Origin: an uncultured Verrucomicrobiota bacterium
GTDB lineage: Bacteria > Verrucomicrobiota > Verrucomicrobiia > Verrucomicrobiales > Verrucomicrobiaceae
Direction of reading: 5' to 3'
DNA length: 64,000 bases
Assembly: GCA_903848465.1 (NCBI GenBank)
Contig: CAINGK010000125.1
Span: 62,001 to 126,000, forward strand
This document shows positions 1 to 10,395 of this stretch, piece after piece (the stretch's first letter is position 1; the number at the start of each line of letters is the position of its first letter). A program made the translations under genes and the position numbers. The notes beneath the pieces are model-generated. The model worked only from the letters and a program-made list of their open reading frames with translations. It did not search any database and was not told the DNA's origin.

Positions 1-1
1 G

Positions 2-871
2 AACCTCATCCAGCGCATCACGGACAACAATGACAAGGTGGTGTTTCAAATCTCCGAGGCGGCGCTGCGCAGCGTGCAGAGCATGGACCCCATCGCAGCG
101 TATCAGACGCATACTTGTCTGGTGGAGGCGTTGCATCGTGGCACTGGCAGCCCAGCCGTCAGTGAATACAAGCTCGGCGAGTTCGTGGCCGGCGGCAAAA
201 CCGGTACGCACTATGAATTCAAAGATCTCTGGTTTCTGGGATACACTTCCGGTGTCACCTGCGGCGTGTGGGCCGGTTTTGACAAGCAGAAGACCATCTA
301 CCCCGGTGCCTTTTCCAATCGCATCGTGCTTCCAGTGTGGGTGGACATGATCAATGCCAGCGCCTCGCGCTACGTGCCGAAGGAGATCGAGCCGCCACAG
401 ACAGCGGAGCGGGTGGAAATGTGCCAGCGCAGCGGCATGCGCGCGACCGACTACTGCTACGAGAAAATCAAGGGGCCCGATGGCCGCGAAAAATCCGTGC
501 GCTCCACCTACTTTGAATTCCTGCGTCCCGGCACGCCGCTGGAGGGCTTTTGCAATCTGCACACTGGAGAAGGCCTGCCGGTTGAGATCAAGCAGTTCGG
601 CCCACGCGCACTCCCCAGTGGTTTCGAGTCGCCGACGCTTATCGCTGCGAACACTCGCTGGGTGCATATCGAACCCGTGCGCATGAAGGCGCTCACCGTC
701 ATCGGAGAAGACCCCTACAATTCCGAGCAGGCCGTTCCCCGCGCCAGCCCCGTCAATGACGACGGCACGCCGATCCGCAAAGCCATTCCTGTGGATGCTG
801 TGGAGGCACCGGATGAGGAAGGCCCCAAGCTCAAGCTTGCCCCACCGCCGCCGATGAAGATCGAGCTGTGA
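2..871 (+). CDS. Penicillin-binding protein, C-terminal part (5' end outside window)
   Basis: C-terminal 289 codons of a peptidoglycan transpeptidase, probably a class A (PBP1A-like) enzyme. The reading frame is open from base 2, so the start lies upstream. The third penicillin-binding motif KTGT is visible (GGKTGTHYEFKD), followed by the W-x-GY and GVWAGFD stretch typical of the end of the transpeptidase domain. This part aligns with the same region of the complete PBP at 58602-60782, so the two are paralogues. After it comes an extension of roughly 170 residues with several cysteines and a proline-rich end (PPPPMKIEL). The SxxK and SxN motifs are not in the window. Family assignment is good; the exact class is inferred. 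Confidence 0.85.
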   Translation, partial: NLIQRITDNNDKVVFQISEAALRSVQSMDPIAAYQTHTCLVEALHRGTGSPAVSEYKLGEFVAGGKTGTHYEFKDLWFLGYTSGVTCGVWAGFDKQKTIYPGAFSNRIVLPVWVDMINASASRYVPKEIEPPQTAERVEMCQRSGMRATDYCYEKIKGPDGREKSVRSTYFEFLRPGTPLEGFCNLHTGEGLPVEIKQFGPRALPSGFESPTLIAANTRWVHIEPVRMKALTVIGEDPYNSEQAVPRASPVNDDGTPIRKAIPVDAVEAPDEEGPKLKLAPPPPMKIEL

Positions 872-898
872 GGTGGCGGGTCCGGCTTGATTTGCAGA

Positions 899-2176
899 TC
901 AGCGCAGGAGCATGGCTCCCTTTTCCGCATCGAATTCCTTCTCCCACTTGGCCACGACGAGAGTGGCAAGCGTGTTGCCGATGAGATTGGTGATGGCGCG
1001 GGCTTCGGACATGAAGCGATCGATGCCGATGAGAACCGCGAGGCCTGAGACCGGGATGCCGGTGTCGATGGTTGAGAGCGTCGCCACCAGCGTGATAAAT
1101 CCCGCGCCGGTGACCCCTGCTGCCCCTTTGGAGGTCAGTAGAAGTACCCCCAGCAGGACGATCTCATGCCAGAGCGTCAGCGGGGTGTTGGTGGCCTGGG
1201 CGACGAACAGCGCAGCGAGGGTGAGGTAGATGCAGGTGCCGTCGAGATTGAAGGAGTAACCGGAGGGGATGACCACGCCGACAACGGACTTGTCACAGCC
1301 CGCTTTTTCGAGCTTCAGCATGAGCTGTGGCAGCGCCGTCTCTGATGATGAGGTGCCGAGCACCAACAGTAGCTCGTCTTTGATGTACGCCAGCAACTTC
1401 CACAGGCTGAAGCCGTTCCACCGCGCGATGCTGCCGAGCACGACGAAGACAAACAGCCCGCACGTCAGATAGACACAGCCCAGCACCTTGGCCAGCTTGA
1501 TGAGCATGCCCGGACCTTCTGAGCCCACGGTGTAGGCCATGGCCGCGCAGGCTGCGATGGGGGCGACACGCGTGATGATGGCCACCAGCTTGAAAAAAAC
1601 CTCCGAGACGCTGTGCAGCAGGTCGAGCACCGGTTTGCCCTTCTCCCCCATCTGGCAGAGCGCCACCGCCACCAGCAGTGCGAGAAACAAGGCAGGCAGC
1701 ACCGATTCGTCCGTAAATGCGCCGACAAAGGTCTTCGGCACGATGTTCATCAAAAAGGCCTTGGTGCTGGTGTCATGGGCCTTGGCCTGAAATTCACCCA
1801 GCTTTGAGGCGTCCGTTGCCGTGGCATGGTGCTCCACCCCGGCACCCGGTTGGATCACATTCGCCACCACCAGGCCGATGATCAGTGCCACCGTCGTGAC
1901 GAGTTCAAAATAGAGCAGTGCTTTTAAGCCCACCCGTCCCACCCGCTTCAGATCCCCCATGCTGGCGATCCCGCAGACCACGGTGCAGAAGATGATCGGG
2001 GCGATGAGCATCTTGATCGCCTTGATGAAAACGTCCGCCAGCGGCTGCAGATCGGTCGCATTGTAGGGATGCCCGAAAAGGACGATCGCATTCGTGGGTG
2101 GCCACAGCAGCCCGAGCAGAACGCCAAGTACAATGCCGATGATCACCTGCACGTAGAGAATTTTAAGCCATTTCAT
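899..2176 (-). CDS. dctA: C4-dicarboxylate/proton symporter, DctA type
   Basis: Inner-membrane symporter of the dicarboxylate/amino acid:cation symporter (SLC1-like) family, 425 aa, the usual DctA length. I chose the ATG at 2176 (MKWLKILYVQ) because the frame upstream of it does not look like protein. Diagnostic stretches are SSSETALPQLM (serine-rich loop), GYSFNLDGTCIYLT, the loop SKGAAGVTGAGF and GIDRFMSEARAITNL near the C-terminus, all very close to E. coli DctA, so uptake of succinate, fumarate or malate is the likely role; glutamate/aspartate transport is the alternative. It is divergent from leuC, with 106 bases between the starts that must hold both promoters. Confidence 0.9.
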   Translation of the reverse strand: MKWLKILYVQVIIGIVLGVLLGLLWPPTNAIVLFGHPYNATDLQPLADVFIKAIKMLIAPIIFCTVVCGIASMGDLKRVGRVGLKALLYFELVTTVALIIGLVVANVIQPGAGVEHHATATDASKLGEFQAKAHDTSTKAFLMNIVPKTFVGAFTDESVLPALFLALLVAVALCQMGEKGKPVLDLLHSVSEVFFKLVAIITRVAPIAACAAMAYTVGSEGPGMLIKLAKVLGCVYLTCGLFVFVVLGSIARWNGFSLWKLLAYIKDELLLVLGTSSSETALPQLMLKLEKAGCDKSVVGVVIPSGYSFNLDGTCIYLTLAALFVAQATNTPLTLWHEIVLLGVLLLTSKGAAGVTGAGFITLVATLSTIDTGIPVSGLAVLIGIDRFMSEARAITNLIGNTLATLVVAKWEKEFDAEKGAMLLR

Positions 2177-2282
2177 GGATCCGGATGCTGGCAGATCTGG
2201 CGGCAAAAGCCAAGAGGCTTTCTTGCGCCCTCCCGCTGGCGTGCTAATCTGATGGCCCTCAATCCACCAATTCGCACGCATC

Positions 2283-3698
<1,416 letters not shown>

Positions 3699-3721
3699 TT
3701 CTGATTCAGGTTCTTCCAAAG

Positions 3722-3754
3722 GGCGCGGATCGCGAGATCCGCGCCTTCTTTTTT
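3722..3754 (+). terminator. Rho-independent terminator of leuC
   Basis: Perfect 10-bp stem GGCGCGGATC / GATCCGCGCC closed by a GCGA tetraloop, followed by TTCTTTTTT. It begins 23 bases after the leuC stop codon and ends 3 bases before the next ATG, so the downstream hydrolase needs its own promoter or readthrough. Confidence 0.92.
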
Positions 3755-3757
3755 GAA

Positions 3758-4897
3758 ATGCCTGAATCCAGAATCACGCATGAAACGGATAGCACTCGAC
3801 TCGTGAAATCCGTGGCTCTTACTCTGGTACTCATCATCCTCGCTTTTCTAGCGTTAAACGCCTGGATCATGTCGCCGACGCGCTGGCAGTGGCAGCTTCA
3901 GTTGGCCACCACGGAGTTCGGGCACTGGCTCGCGCTCCTGACACTGATCATGGTTTATCCGGCGGCGCAGTCTTCGCGCTGGATGGCATTGGTCTGCCTG
4001 TTGCTCGCTTTCGTCTTTTTCATTCCCGCCATTCAGGCATCGCGCATCGCAGCGGCGCAGGGACTGCGCTTTTCCTGGCTGCGTTTGTGGAAGCCGGCGC
4101 ATACAGAAAAATACTCCGTGCAGCAAGAACGCCGCACCTACTGGCAGGAGGGGGACGAATCACTCGACTTGGTGATCTATCGGCCTGCTGGTGCGGACAA
4201 GTCGCTGCCTTGCCTGCTCATCGCGCACACCGGCGGATGGGACAGCGGTGATCCCGGTGAGTTTGCAACTGCCAACACGGAACTCGCTTCTCACGGCTAC
4301 GTACTGTGTTCCTACGGCTATCGTCTTGCACCCAAACATCCTTGGTCGGCTCAGGCTGATGACACGCGGCGTGCTTGTGTCTGGATTCGCGAGCATGCCA
4401 GTGAACTCGGGATCGACCAAGATCGCATCGTTTTCATGGGGCGCTCGGCGGGTGCGCAGATAGCTGCTGCTTGTGCGTATGGCATGCCGGAGCTTGGTGC
4501 CCGCGCTTGCATTGACGTGTATGGTACACCCAACATGTATCTCGCACGTGAGTGGTCGGTGCCGGACGATTTATTAAAGTCCCTGACCCTGGTGCGTCAG
4601 TACATGGGCGGTGATCCGCAGGAAGTGCCTGAAGCTTATCGCACCGCCTCAGCCACGGAGTTTCTCGAGCAGAGAAGCCTGCCCACTTTGATTCTCCACG
4701 GCACGCAGGATTCACTCGTCGGCATCGGCCACAGCCGCCGGTTCAATGAACGCCTCGCGCAGCGTGAGGATCACTTCTTCCTCGAACTTCCCTGGGGCAC
4801 GCATGGCATGGACTTCTTTCCTTCCACTCCCGGTGGCCAGCTCTCCATGGCCGCCATTGTACGCTTCTTGGAACGATTCGCCCACGACTCTCCGTAA
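3758..4897 (+). CDS. Membrane-anchored alpha/beta hydrolase (esterase-like)
   Basis: 379 aa. About three hydrophobic segments (residues ~16-40, 53-70, 73-92) precede an alpha/beta-hydrolase domain of the BD-FAE/hormone-sensitive-lipase type. The oxyanion-loop region reads AHTGGWDSGD, the nucleophile is Ser230 in GRSAGAQ, and Asp318 (HGTQDSLVG) and His349 (GTHGMDFF) complete the triad. The start at 3758 lies immediately behind the leuC terminator; an in-frame upstream start would run through that hairpin. It heads a same-strand run with the two SGNH genes that follow (9-base gap to the next). The substrate is unknown; a short ester is inferred. Confidence 0.8.
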   Translation: MPESRITHETDSTRLVKSVALTLVLIILAFLALNAWIMSPTRWQWQLQLATTEFGHWLALLTLIMVYPAAQSSRWMALVCLLLAFVFFIPAIQASRIAAAQGLRFSWLRLWKPAHTEKYSVQQERRTYWQEGDESLDLVIYRPAGADKSLPCLLIAHTGGWDSGDPGEFATANTELASHGYVLCSYGYRLAPKHPWSAQADDTRRACVWIREHASELGIDQDRIVFMGRSAGAQIAAACAYGMPELGARACIDVYGTPNMYLAREWSVPDDLLKSLTLVRQYMGGDPQEVPEAYRTASATEFLEQRSLPTLILHGTQDSLVGIGHSRRFNERLAQREDHFFLELPWGTHGMDFFPSTPGGQLSMAAIVRFLERFAHDSP

Positions 4898-4906
4898 TCG
4901 GAGGTC

Positions 4907-6004
4907 ATGCACCGGATTCTCAGTCTCTTCTTCGCGCTCACCTGCTCCGCTTTTGCCGGAGATCTTCAGCTTACTCTGCCACCGGTCGTGTATGCCACGC
5001 CTGACGTGCAGATGAGCATCTACCACGACAACATCGTGCTCACGGAGACCCCTGAGGCTTATCGCTTTGAGTTCACCTGCAAGCTGGGAAAGAACGAGGA
5101 CCGCCGCTGGACGTTCACACCCACCGATGCAGACGTCGGCGATCATCCACTCGCCATCACCGTCAAAGACGCCGGTGGCAAAGTGGTGGAGAAGGGGAGC
5201 ACGACGCTGCACATCTCCCAGCGCAAATCGGCCGCCACCAAGGCGCTGCGCCTGCTCATTGTGGGGGACAGCCTCACGCATGCGAGCTATTACCCGAATG
5301 AAATCGCCCGCCTGCTGGCTCTGCCGGGAAATCCCAAGGTCACACTGCTCGGCACGCACAAACCCGCGTCTGCACAGCCCGGCGTCGCGCATGAAGGCTA
5401 TGGCGGCTGGAGGTGGATCGACTTCCTCACGAAATACGCACCTGAAGTTCCCGGCGTGACCGCAGGTCCTCTCGCCCGCAAAGCTACGAGCCCTTTCGTC
5501 TTTCCTGCCGAAGATGGCAAAACTGGCGTCTTCGATTTGCAGCGCTACTTCCAGGAGCATTGCAATGGACAGCCGCCCGATGTTGTCACCTTCCTTCTCG
5601 GCATCAACGACTGCTTCGGTGCCGATCCCAACAACCCGGACACCAAAATCAACGAGGTGCTCGATAACGCTGACAAACTCCTCGCCGCATTCCACCAAGC
5701 CGCGCCTAATGCTATACTTGCTGTGGGACTGACTACGCCGCCGAATGCGCGTCAGGAAGGCTTCACAGCGAACTACAAGGACAAGTACCCGCGCTGGGGC
5801 TGGAAGCGCATCCAGCACCGCATCGTGCAACTCATGCTCAAACGTCTCTCGGATCACGAAAAGGATGGCATCTTCATCGTGCCCACGGAGCTCAATCTAG
5901 ATCCCGTCGATGGTTATCCCAACAACAATGGCGTCCATCCTAATCCCGTCGGCTACGCTCAGATCGGAGCCAGCTTTTACTCGTGGATGAAAGCCAAGCT
6001 CTGA
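4907..6004 (+). CDS. Secreted SGNH/GDSL hydrolase
   Basis: 365 aa. A signal peptide (MHRILSLFFALTCSAFAG) is followed by a beta-rich N-terminal region of ~90 residues and then an SGNH hydrolase domain. Block I is LLIVGDSLTHASY, block III is FLLGINDCFG, and the C-terminal Asp/His block is HPNPVGY preceded by DGYPNNNGV. Such enzymes remove acyl or acetyl groups from carbohydrates or lipids in the periplasm or outside. It lies 9 bases after the alpha/beta hydrolase and 70 bases before another SGNH-containing protein, suggesting a shared ester-cleaving role. The substrate cannot be read from the sequence. Confidence 0.85.
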   Translation: MHRILSLFFALTCSAFAGDLQLTLPPVVYATPDVQMSIYHDNIVLTETPEAYRFEFTCKLGKNEDRRWTFTPTDADVGDHPLAITVKDAGGKVVEKGSTTLHISQRKSAATKALRLLIVGDSLTHASYYPNEIARLLALPGNPKVTLLGTHKPASAQPGVAHEGYGGWRWIDFLTKYAPEVPGVTAGPLARKATSPFVFPAEDGKTGVFDLQRYFQEHCNGQPPDVVTFLLGINDCFGADPNNPDTKINEVLDNADKLLAAFHQAAPNAILAVGLTTPPNARQEGFTANYKDKYPRWGWKRIQHRIVQLMLKRLSDHEKDGIFIVPTELNLDPVDGYPNNNGVHPNPVGYAQIGASFYSWMKAKL

Positions 6005-6074
6005 GGAGGGCAACCAACGATACGCCACTGACGCTTGGTTGAACGATCCAAGCCAGTGTGAGCGTAATCTGCGC

Positions 6075-7706
6075 ATGTCGTTTCGATTCTTCTCTTCCTC
6101 CCTGGTTCTTGCGCTCGCTGTCACTGCTGCCGCAGTTGAAGCGCCAATCACGCTGACCCTGCAGTCTCGCGCTCCCGCTGGCAAAACGACGTTGGTGAAG
6201 GAACCGTGGTTGCCCTCCCGCACCGCCATCATCGTCTGTGATATGTGGGACCTGCACCACTGCAAAAACGCGGTGACGCGTGAGGTGGAGATGGCGCCGC
6301 GCATGAATGAGGTGCTCGAAAAGGCCCGCAAAGATGGCGTGTTCATCATTCATGCGCCGAGCAGTTGCATGAAGCCTTACGAAGGTACGCCCGCACGCGA
6401 ACGTGCGAAGTCCGCACCCACTGCGGCGCGCCTGCCAGAAAAGATCGCCGAGTGGTGCAAACAGATCCCGGCGGAAGAGCAGGCGGTCTATCCTCTCGAT
6501 CAAACCGACAGCGAAGATGACGATCTTATCGAGCATGCCACCTGGGCCAAAGAACTCACGGCGAAGGGTCTCAATCCCAAAGCACCATGGACGAAGCAGA
6601 TCGACGTGCTGAGCATCGACCAGGACAAAGACGCCATCAGCGACAGCGGTGTCGAGATCTGGAACCTCCTTGAAGCGCGCAATATCGACAACGTCATCCT
6701 CATGGGTGTACACCTCAATATGTGTGTCTCCGGCCGCCCCTTTGGCCTGCGCCAGATGGCGAAGAATGGCAAGCACGTCGTCCTCATGCGCGATCTGACG
6801 GACACGATGTACAACCCCGCCCGCTGGCCCTTTGTTAGCCATACTCGTGGCACGGAGTTGTTCATCGCCCATGTTGAGAAACGCATTTGCCCCACGATCA
6901 CATCGGATCAGTTCATCGGCGGCAAACCCTTTGTCTATAGCGATGCCACGGCGGGTAAAAAGCGCCTGCAGATCCTCCTCCTCGGCGACAGCACCACCGA
7001 GGCCAGAATTCCGAAGATGCTCGCGCCGGACGAGCCGCAGATTGAAGATACACTTCGCATCAAACTGGCCGCCGAGGCCGATTTGCCGCCCTGCGATGTC
7101 TATAACGAAGGCGTCAGTGGCGAATTCATCCGTCGGCTGCTCGACACTCGCTACGACAAGGCGGTGAAAACCAAACCTCAGGCCGACTACATTTTCATTC
7201 GCTACGGCATCAACGACGTTGCCAAACGCGAAGATTTCAAAACGAACTTCCCCAAGGACTTCCGCGAACTCCTAGCTCGTCTGCATGCAGACCATCCCAA
7301 CGCCATGCTCATTCCCATGACGGTCATTCCTTATACAATTGAGAGCACTCACGCAGACATCAACGACCTTGTCACAAAGATCGCCGCTGAGGAAAAGCTC
7401 ACGCTCTTTGACATCGTGCCACGTTATCTGGCCGAGCTGAAGAAGGGGCCGGACATGCTGAACTACCGCCGCTACCAGCTCGCGAAGATCCCGGAAAACC
7501 TGCGCGCTTTTGCCACGCCTTACATCCAGCCCGGCCCCGATGCTGCGGTGGTCGTCCTCGACAATCATCTCGACGGTGTCTTTGGTCACCTCCCCGGCTG
7601 GGCGGGGGACCGCCATCCGAACCTCGCCGGCTACAACGTCATTGCTGATGAGACCGCCAAATGGCTGGCTCCGGTGATTCGTGCCAAACAGGGTGGAAAA
7701 AAGTAA
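6075..7706 (+). CDS. Isochorismatase-like / SGNH hydrolase two-domain exported protein
   Basis: 543 aa with a signal peptide (MSFRFFSSSLVLALAVTAAA). Residues ~45-270 are an isochorismatase-family cysteine hydrolase: Asp56 in IVCDMWD, and the probable nucleophile Cys217 in VHLNMCVSGRPFG. Residues ~298-540 are an SGNH hydrolase: Ser306 in LLLGDSTTEAR, GIND at 378-381 and His514 in DRHPNLAGY. The start at 6075 is preferred over 6039 because it begins the signal peptide. The isochorismatase fold normally cleaves amides or vinyl ethers (nicotinamidase, isochorismatase); exported forms of unknown substrate occur in Planctomycetes and Verrucomicrobia. Fusion to an esterase domain suggests two bonds of one compound are cut. 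Domain calls are solid, function inferred. Confidence 0.85.
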   Translation: MSFRFFSSSLVLALAVTAAAVEAPITLTLQSRAPAGKTTLVKEPWLPSRTAIIVCDMWDLHHCKNAVTREVEMAPRMNEVLEKARKDGVFIIHAPSSCMKPYEGTPARERAKSAPTAARLPEKIAEWCKQIPAEEQAVYPLDQTDSEDDDLIEHATWAKELTAKGLNPKAPWTKQIDVLSIDQDKDAISDSGVEIWNLLEARNIDNVILMGVHLNMCVSGRPFGLRQMAKNGKHVVLMRDLTDTMYNPARWPFVSHTRGTELFIAHVEKRICPTITSDQFIGGKPFVYSDATAGKKRLQILLLGDSTTEARIPKMLAPDEPQIEDTLRIKLAAEADLPPCDVYNEGVSGEFIRRLLDTRYDKAVKTKPQADYIFIRYGINDVAKREDFKTNFPKDFRELLARLHADHPNAMLIPMTVIPYTIESTHADINDLVTKIAAEEKLTLFDIVPRYLAELKKGPDMLNYRRYQLAKIPENLRAFATPYIQPGPDAAVVVLDNHLDGVFGHLPGWAGDRHPNLAGYNVIADETAKWLAPVIRAKQGGKK

Positions 7707-7718
7707 GGCTGCCCGCCG

Positions 7719-8768
7719 TTACTTCTCGCGCGTCTGAAACGTGCGGCGGTGCTTCTGTGAAGGCACCTCAATGGTGTAGTTCTTTGAATCGGCGCTGACC
7801 GTGCAGTGGATGTGCTCGGCGGCGCAGCCTTCGGCCAGATCGCCATGATTGGCGATCATCGCCTTGTCCGCCGTGTTCTCATGGTCGTCGCGGACGTTTT
7901 CATGCACCTGGTACATGGCCTGAATCGTCGGGGTCGATTTGAGGGCGTCCATGGCGGATTTACTGGTGCCCTTGCGCGGGCCGTTGTTCATCACTGACAC
8001 CGTTGGCTGCAGGCTGTGGATGAGCATGGGGTTGTTGCTCACATCCAGACCGTGATGGTTCACCTGATACAGATCGACGGTGCCGACGAGATTGTAGGGG
8101 GAGACAAGCATCTCCTCGACGTTCCATGACAGATCACCGCCATCAAAAAAGCGGAAGTCGCCGAACTGCAGGAGCATCACGACGCTGTTCGCGTTGTCAG
8201 TCGGATCGGCTGCTTTGGCTGGCACGGAACCTTTGAGCGGGTTCTCGGGCTGGTCGGGATAAGGCGGGATGAACTGCTGGTTCGCACCCAGGCAGCGCAG
8301 CGTGAGCTTGGGGCTGCCCTCGGTTTGTTTGAGAGGAACGACGGTGCCAGCGGTCAGCGTGACGCGCTTTTCCACCTTCGCATCGCGATACGGACGGCTC
8401 GTCAGCGTCCAGCGCATGTCCGGTGCCTTGCCATCCGGATTGTTCTCTGTGATGCCTTTGTCATACAGCGTGCCGACCGGTATCAGCTCCGCGAGTTCGG
8501 CCAGTCCGCCGAAATGATCCCCATGAAAATGCGTGATGATGACGTGGTCGATGCGTGTGAGCTTCGCTTGTTCCATCGCGACTTTCTGGATACGCTGCGG
8601 ATCACGTCCTCCCGGATTGCCAGTGTCAATGAGCACTGATTCACCCGCCGGAGTCACGATCAAGGTCGAGCCGCCGCCTTCCGAGTCGATCCAGAAGATG
8701 TCGAGCGTCTTGTCACGCGCAGAGAGTGTGAGTGTGCAGGCAAGAAGAGCGGCGAAGATTGATTTCAT
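7719..8768 (-). CDS. Secreted metallo-beta-lactamase-fold hydrolase (ComEC/Rec2-like)
   Basis: 349 aa with an N-terminal signal peptide ([17 protein letters not shown]); an ATG 21 bases further upstream is possible. The MBL metal site is clear: [14 protein letters not shown] (HxHxDH), a metal-binding Asp in FFDGGDLSW and a final His in YQVNHHGLD. The N-terminal [18 protein letters not shown] resembles the free-standing MBL domain related to the ComEC C-terminus. These are probably exported hydrolases, perhaps phosphodiesterases, of unknown substrate. It is convergent with the isochorismatase-SGNH gene (12-base gap) and stands alone on its strand. Confidence 0.83.
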   Translation of the reverse strand: MKSIFAALLACTLTLSARDKTLDIFWIDSEGGGSTLIVTPAGESVLIDTGNPGGRDPQRIQKVAMEQAKLTRIDHVIITHFHGDHFGGLAELAELIPVGTLYDKGITENNPDGKAPDMRWTLTSRPYRDAKVEKRVTLTAGTVVPLKQTEGSPKLTLRCLGANQQFIPPYPDQPENPLKGSVPAKAADPTDNANSVVMLLQFGDFRFFDGGDLSWNVEEMLVSPYNLVGTVDLYQVNHHGLDVSNNPMLIHSLQPTVSVMNNGPRKGTSKSAMDALKSTPTIQAMYQVHENVRDDHENTADKAMIANHGDLAEGCAAEHIHCTVSADSKNYTIEVPSQKHRRTFQTREK

Positions 8769-8960
8769 GGTGGGAGAAGGACTTTTCACGCTCGAAGAAG
8801 GTGAGTTCTCTCATGATTGATGCAGCAAGCGTCCCGGCGGGTTCACTTCCCTCACTATCGTACTATGAGTGCCCTGAGGAACAGGAAGGCGAGTTTTTCG
8901 ACACTGTGCCATCAGCGGGCTTGGGAGGAACGGTCGGGCAAAAAAACGTTTGAAACCCGA

Positions 8961-8985
8961 GGGTGGGGGACTACTATCTCCACCC
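8961..8985 (+). other. Small inverted repeat ahead of the ferredoxin gene
   Basis: GGGTGG (8961-8966) can pair with CCACCC (8980-8985) over a 13-base loop, ending 17 bases before the ferredoxin ATG. No T-run follows closely enough for a confident terminator. The rest of the 234-base gap between the divergent MBL and ferredoxin genes holds no gene that I can support. Confidence 0.3.
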
Positions 8986-9002
8986 CTTACTTTTCCAGAC
9001 CC

Positions 9003-9236
9003 ATGGCCGACGCTGCAAACAAATACGCCCAAAACGCTCAAGGAGCCTACTATGTTGATGACCAGTGCATCGACTGCGACCTCTGCCGCGAAACGGCCCC
9101 TGCAAACTTCAAGCGTGACGATGACGGCGGTCATTCTTTCCTCTACAAGCAGCCTGCATCGGATGAGGAACGCGCCCTGTGCGAAGAAGCGCTTACCGGC
9201 TGCCCGGTAGAAGCGATCGGCCGCGACGGCGAATAA
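9003..9236 (+). CDS. Small single-cluster ferredoxin
   Basis: 77 aa soluble electron carrier. The cysteines CIDCDLCRETAP plus a distant GCPVEAIG give the CxxCxxC...CP pattern of a monocluster [4Fe-4S] ferredoxin, like the ~60-80 aa Thermotoga-type proteins. The frame extends upstream to 8817, but MADAANKYAQ at 9003 is the natural start since everything before it is not ferredoxin-like. The gene is isolated, with no adjacent redox partner, so its electron donor and acceptor are unknown. Confidence 0.88.
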   Translation: MADAANKYAQNAQGAYYVDDQCIDCDLCRETAPANFKRDDDGGHSFLYKQPASDEERALCEEALTGCPVEAIGRDGE

Positions 9237-9280
9237 AACGGTCAGGCTCGTCTTTGACAAGATAACGGACGAGCTGCGGC

Positions 9281-10300
9281 TCAGGGCACTTGCAGCCAGC
9301 GCTGGGCCACCACCTTGTCTAGGTTTACGCACTGGTTTGACTGCGCGTTTGGCGGAAAGGAAATCAGCAAGGTGTATCCCTTAAATTCGGTAGGACCGGT
9401 GGAGGCGAGGTCAGTCTCAATCCAACGGGACAGTTTGGTGCCACGTTCGCAGTAGGCATAGATCGAATTGTCGCCGTTCTCTGACATCAGCTTGATGCAG
9501 AGGTACTTTTTCGAGTCGGAGAATTCAAAATTGTAGTACTCAAACAAACGCACGTAAGCACGCATGAGCACCGGTTTGGCGGGACGTTTGGAGCGGAAAT
9601 CCTGAAACGAGATCTCGCCATAGCCCGTGAGACTTTCCCAGTCGATCACGAATTTGCCCTGCGGGTCGCGTGGCATGGCGATTTCCAGCGAGCCGGTGGG
9701 GCGGCTACAACTGTAGCTGAAATAAAGGATTTCAGTGCCATCGATATCATAACGCGCCTTGCTGATCAGAGCGCCAGGGACAGGATCTTTGGCACCCTGC
9801 GTCTCGTAATAATCTTTCATCAACGCGGTGACACGCTCAGAATGGGCCACCAAAGGTAGTCGCCCCTGCCAAGATTCGGTTTTCCAATACTGGTCCAGCA
9901 CTGCTAATGCCTGAACCACTTCCTCGCTGGACTCTAGGAGGGGCAGAGGCTTGATGTTGGATTCTGCAGGATATAGGGCATCCTGCTGACTGGCGGATTG
10001 AGCGGGAGACGTGGGAGTGAGGGGATCTGTTTTGGCAGATTCGTCACCACCCGCAAGGATTTTGGGCAAGGTGGAAGCGGGGGCGGCTTCGGTGGTCGCT
10101 GCCTCAAAGGAAATCCCCAGATTTTCCAGATCTTGCACCCGCTTCTCGGCTTTTTGAGCCAGATCGAGCAGGGTGTTGCGGTTGGCAATGCTGTCAAAAT
10201 ACCAGCGCCAGCCAACGTAGAGCGTCAGCGACAGGATGACGCACAGGGTGATGCAAACACCCATGAAGGCGCGGTGGGAACCGTTGGAACCAGAAGTCAT
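9281..10300 (-). CDS. Hypothetical membrane-anchored protein
   Basis: 339 aa, not recognised. From the ATG at 10300 (MTSGSNGSHRAF) there is one N-terminal transmembrane helix (about residues 13-32), a probable short coiled coil (LLDLAQKAEKRVQDLENLG), a Pro/Ser/Thr/Ala-rich linker (~55-110) and then a folded domain with many aromatic and charged residues. A single-pass protein with a periplasmic C-terminal domain is the likely topology. The upstream in-frame ATG at 10366 would add 22 non-protein-like residues. It is divergent from kdsD. Confidence 0.7.
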   Translation of the reverse strand: MTSGSNGSHRAFMGVCITLCVILSLTLYVGWRWYFDSIANRNTLLDLAQKAEKRVQDLENLGISFEAATTEAAPASTLPKILAGGDESAKTDPLTPTSPAQSASQQDALYPAESNIKPLPLLESSEEVVQALAVLDQYWKTESWQGRLPLVAHSERVTALMKDYYETQGAKDPVPGALISKARYDIDGTEILYFSYSCSRPTGSLEIAMPRDPQGKFVIDWESLTGYGEISFQDFRSKRPAKPVLMRAYVRLFEYYNFEFSDSKKYLCIKLMSENGDNSIYAYCERGTKLSRWIETDLASTGPTEFKGYTLLISFPPNAQSNQCVNLDKVVAQRWLQVP

Positions 10301-10395
10301 TGGTGGAAGTGCAGATCGGACAGGGTGCTGCCAATCATGGCGGGGAAATACCTCATGCTCAAGCACTTGGTTGCTGCATCTCAGTCCCCGCCTAA

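Noticed and set aside
4712..6872. Long minus-strand open frames across the SGNH and isochorismatase genes
   Set aside because: The plus strand carries signal peptides and intact catalytic motifs; the minus-strand products look like shadows.
8817..9002. N-terminal extension of the ferredoxin
   Set aside because: The extra 62 residues are not like any ferredoxin and include the non-coding hairpin region.
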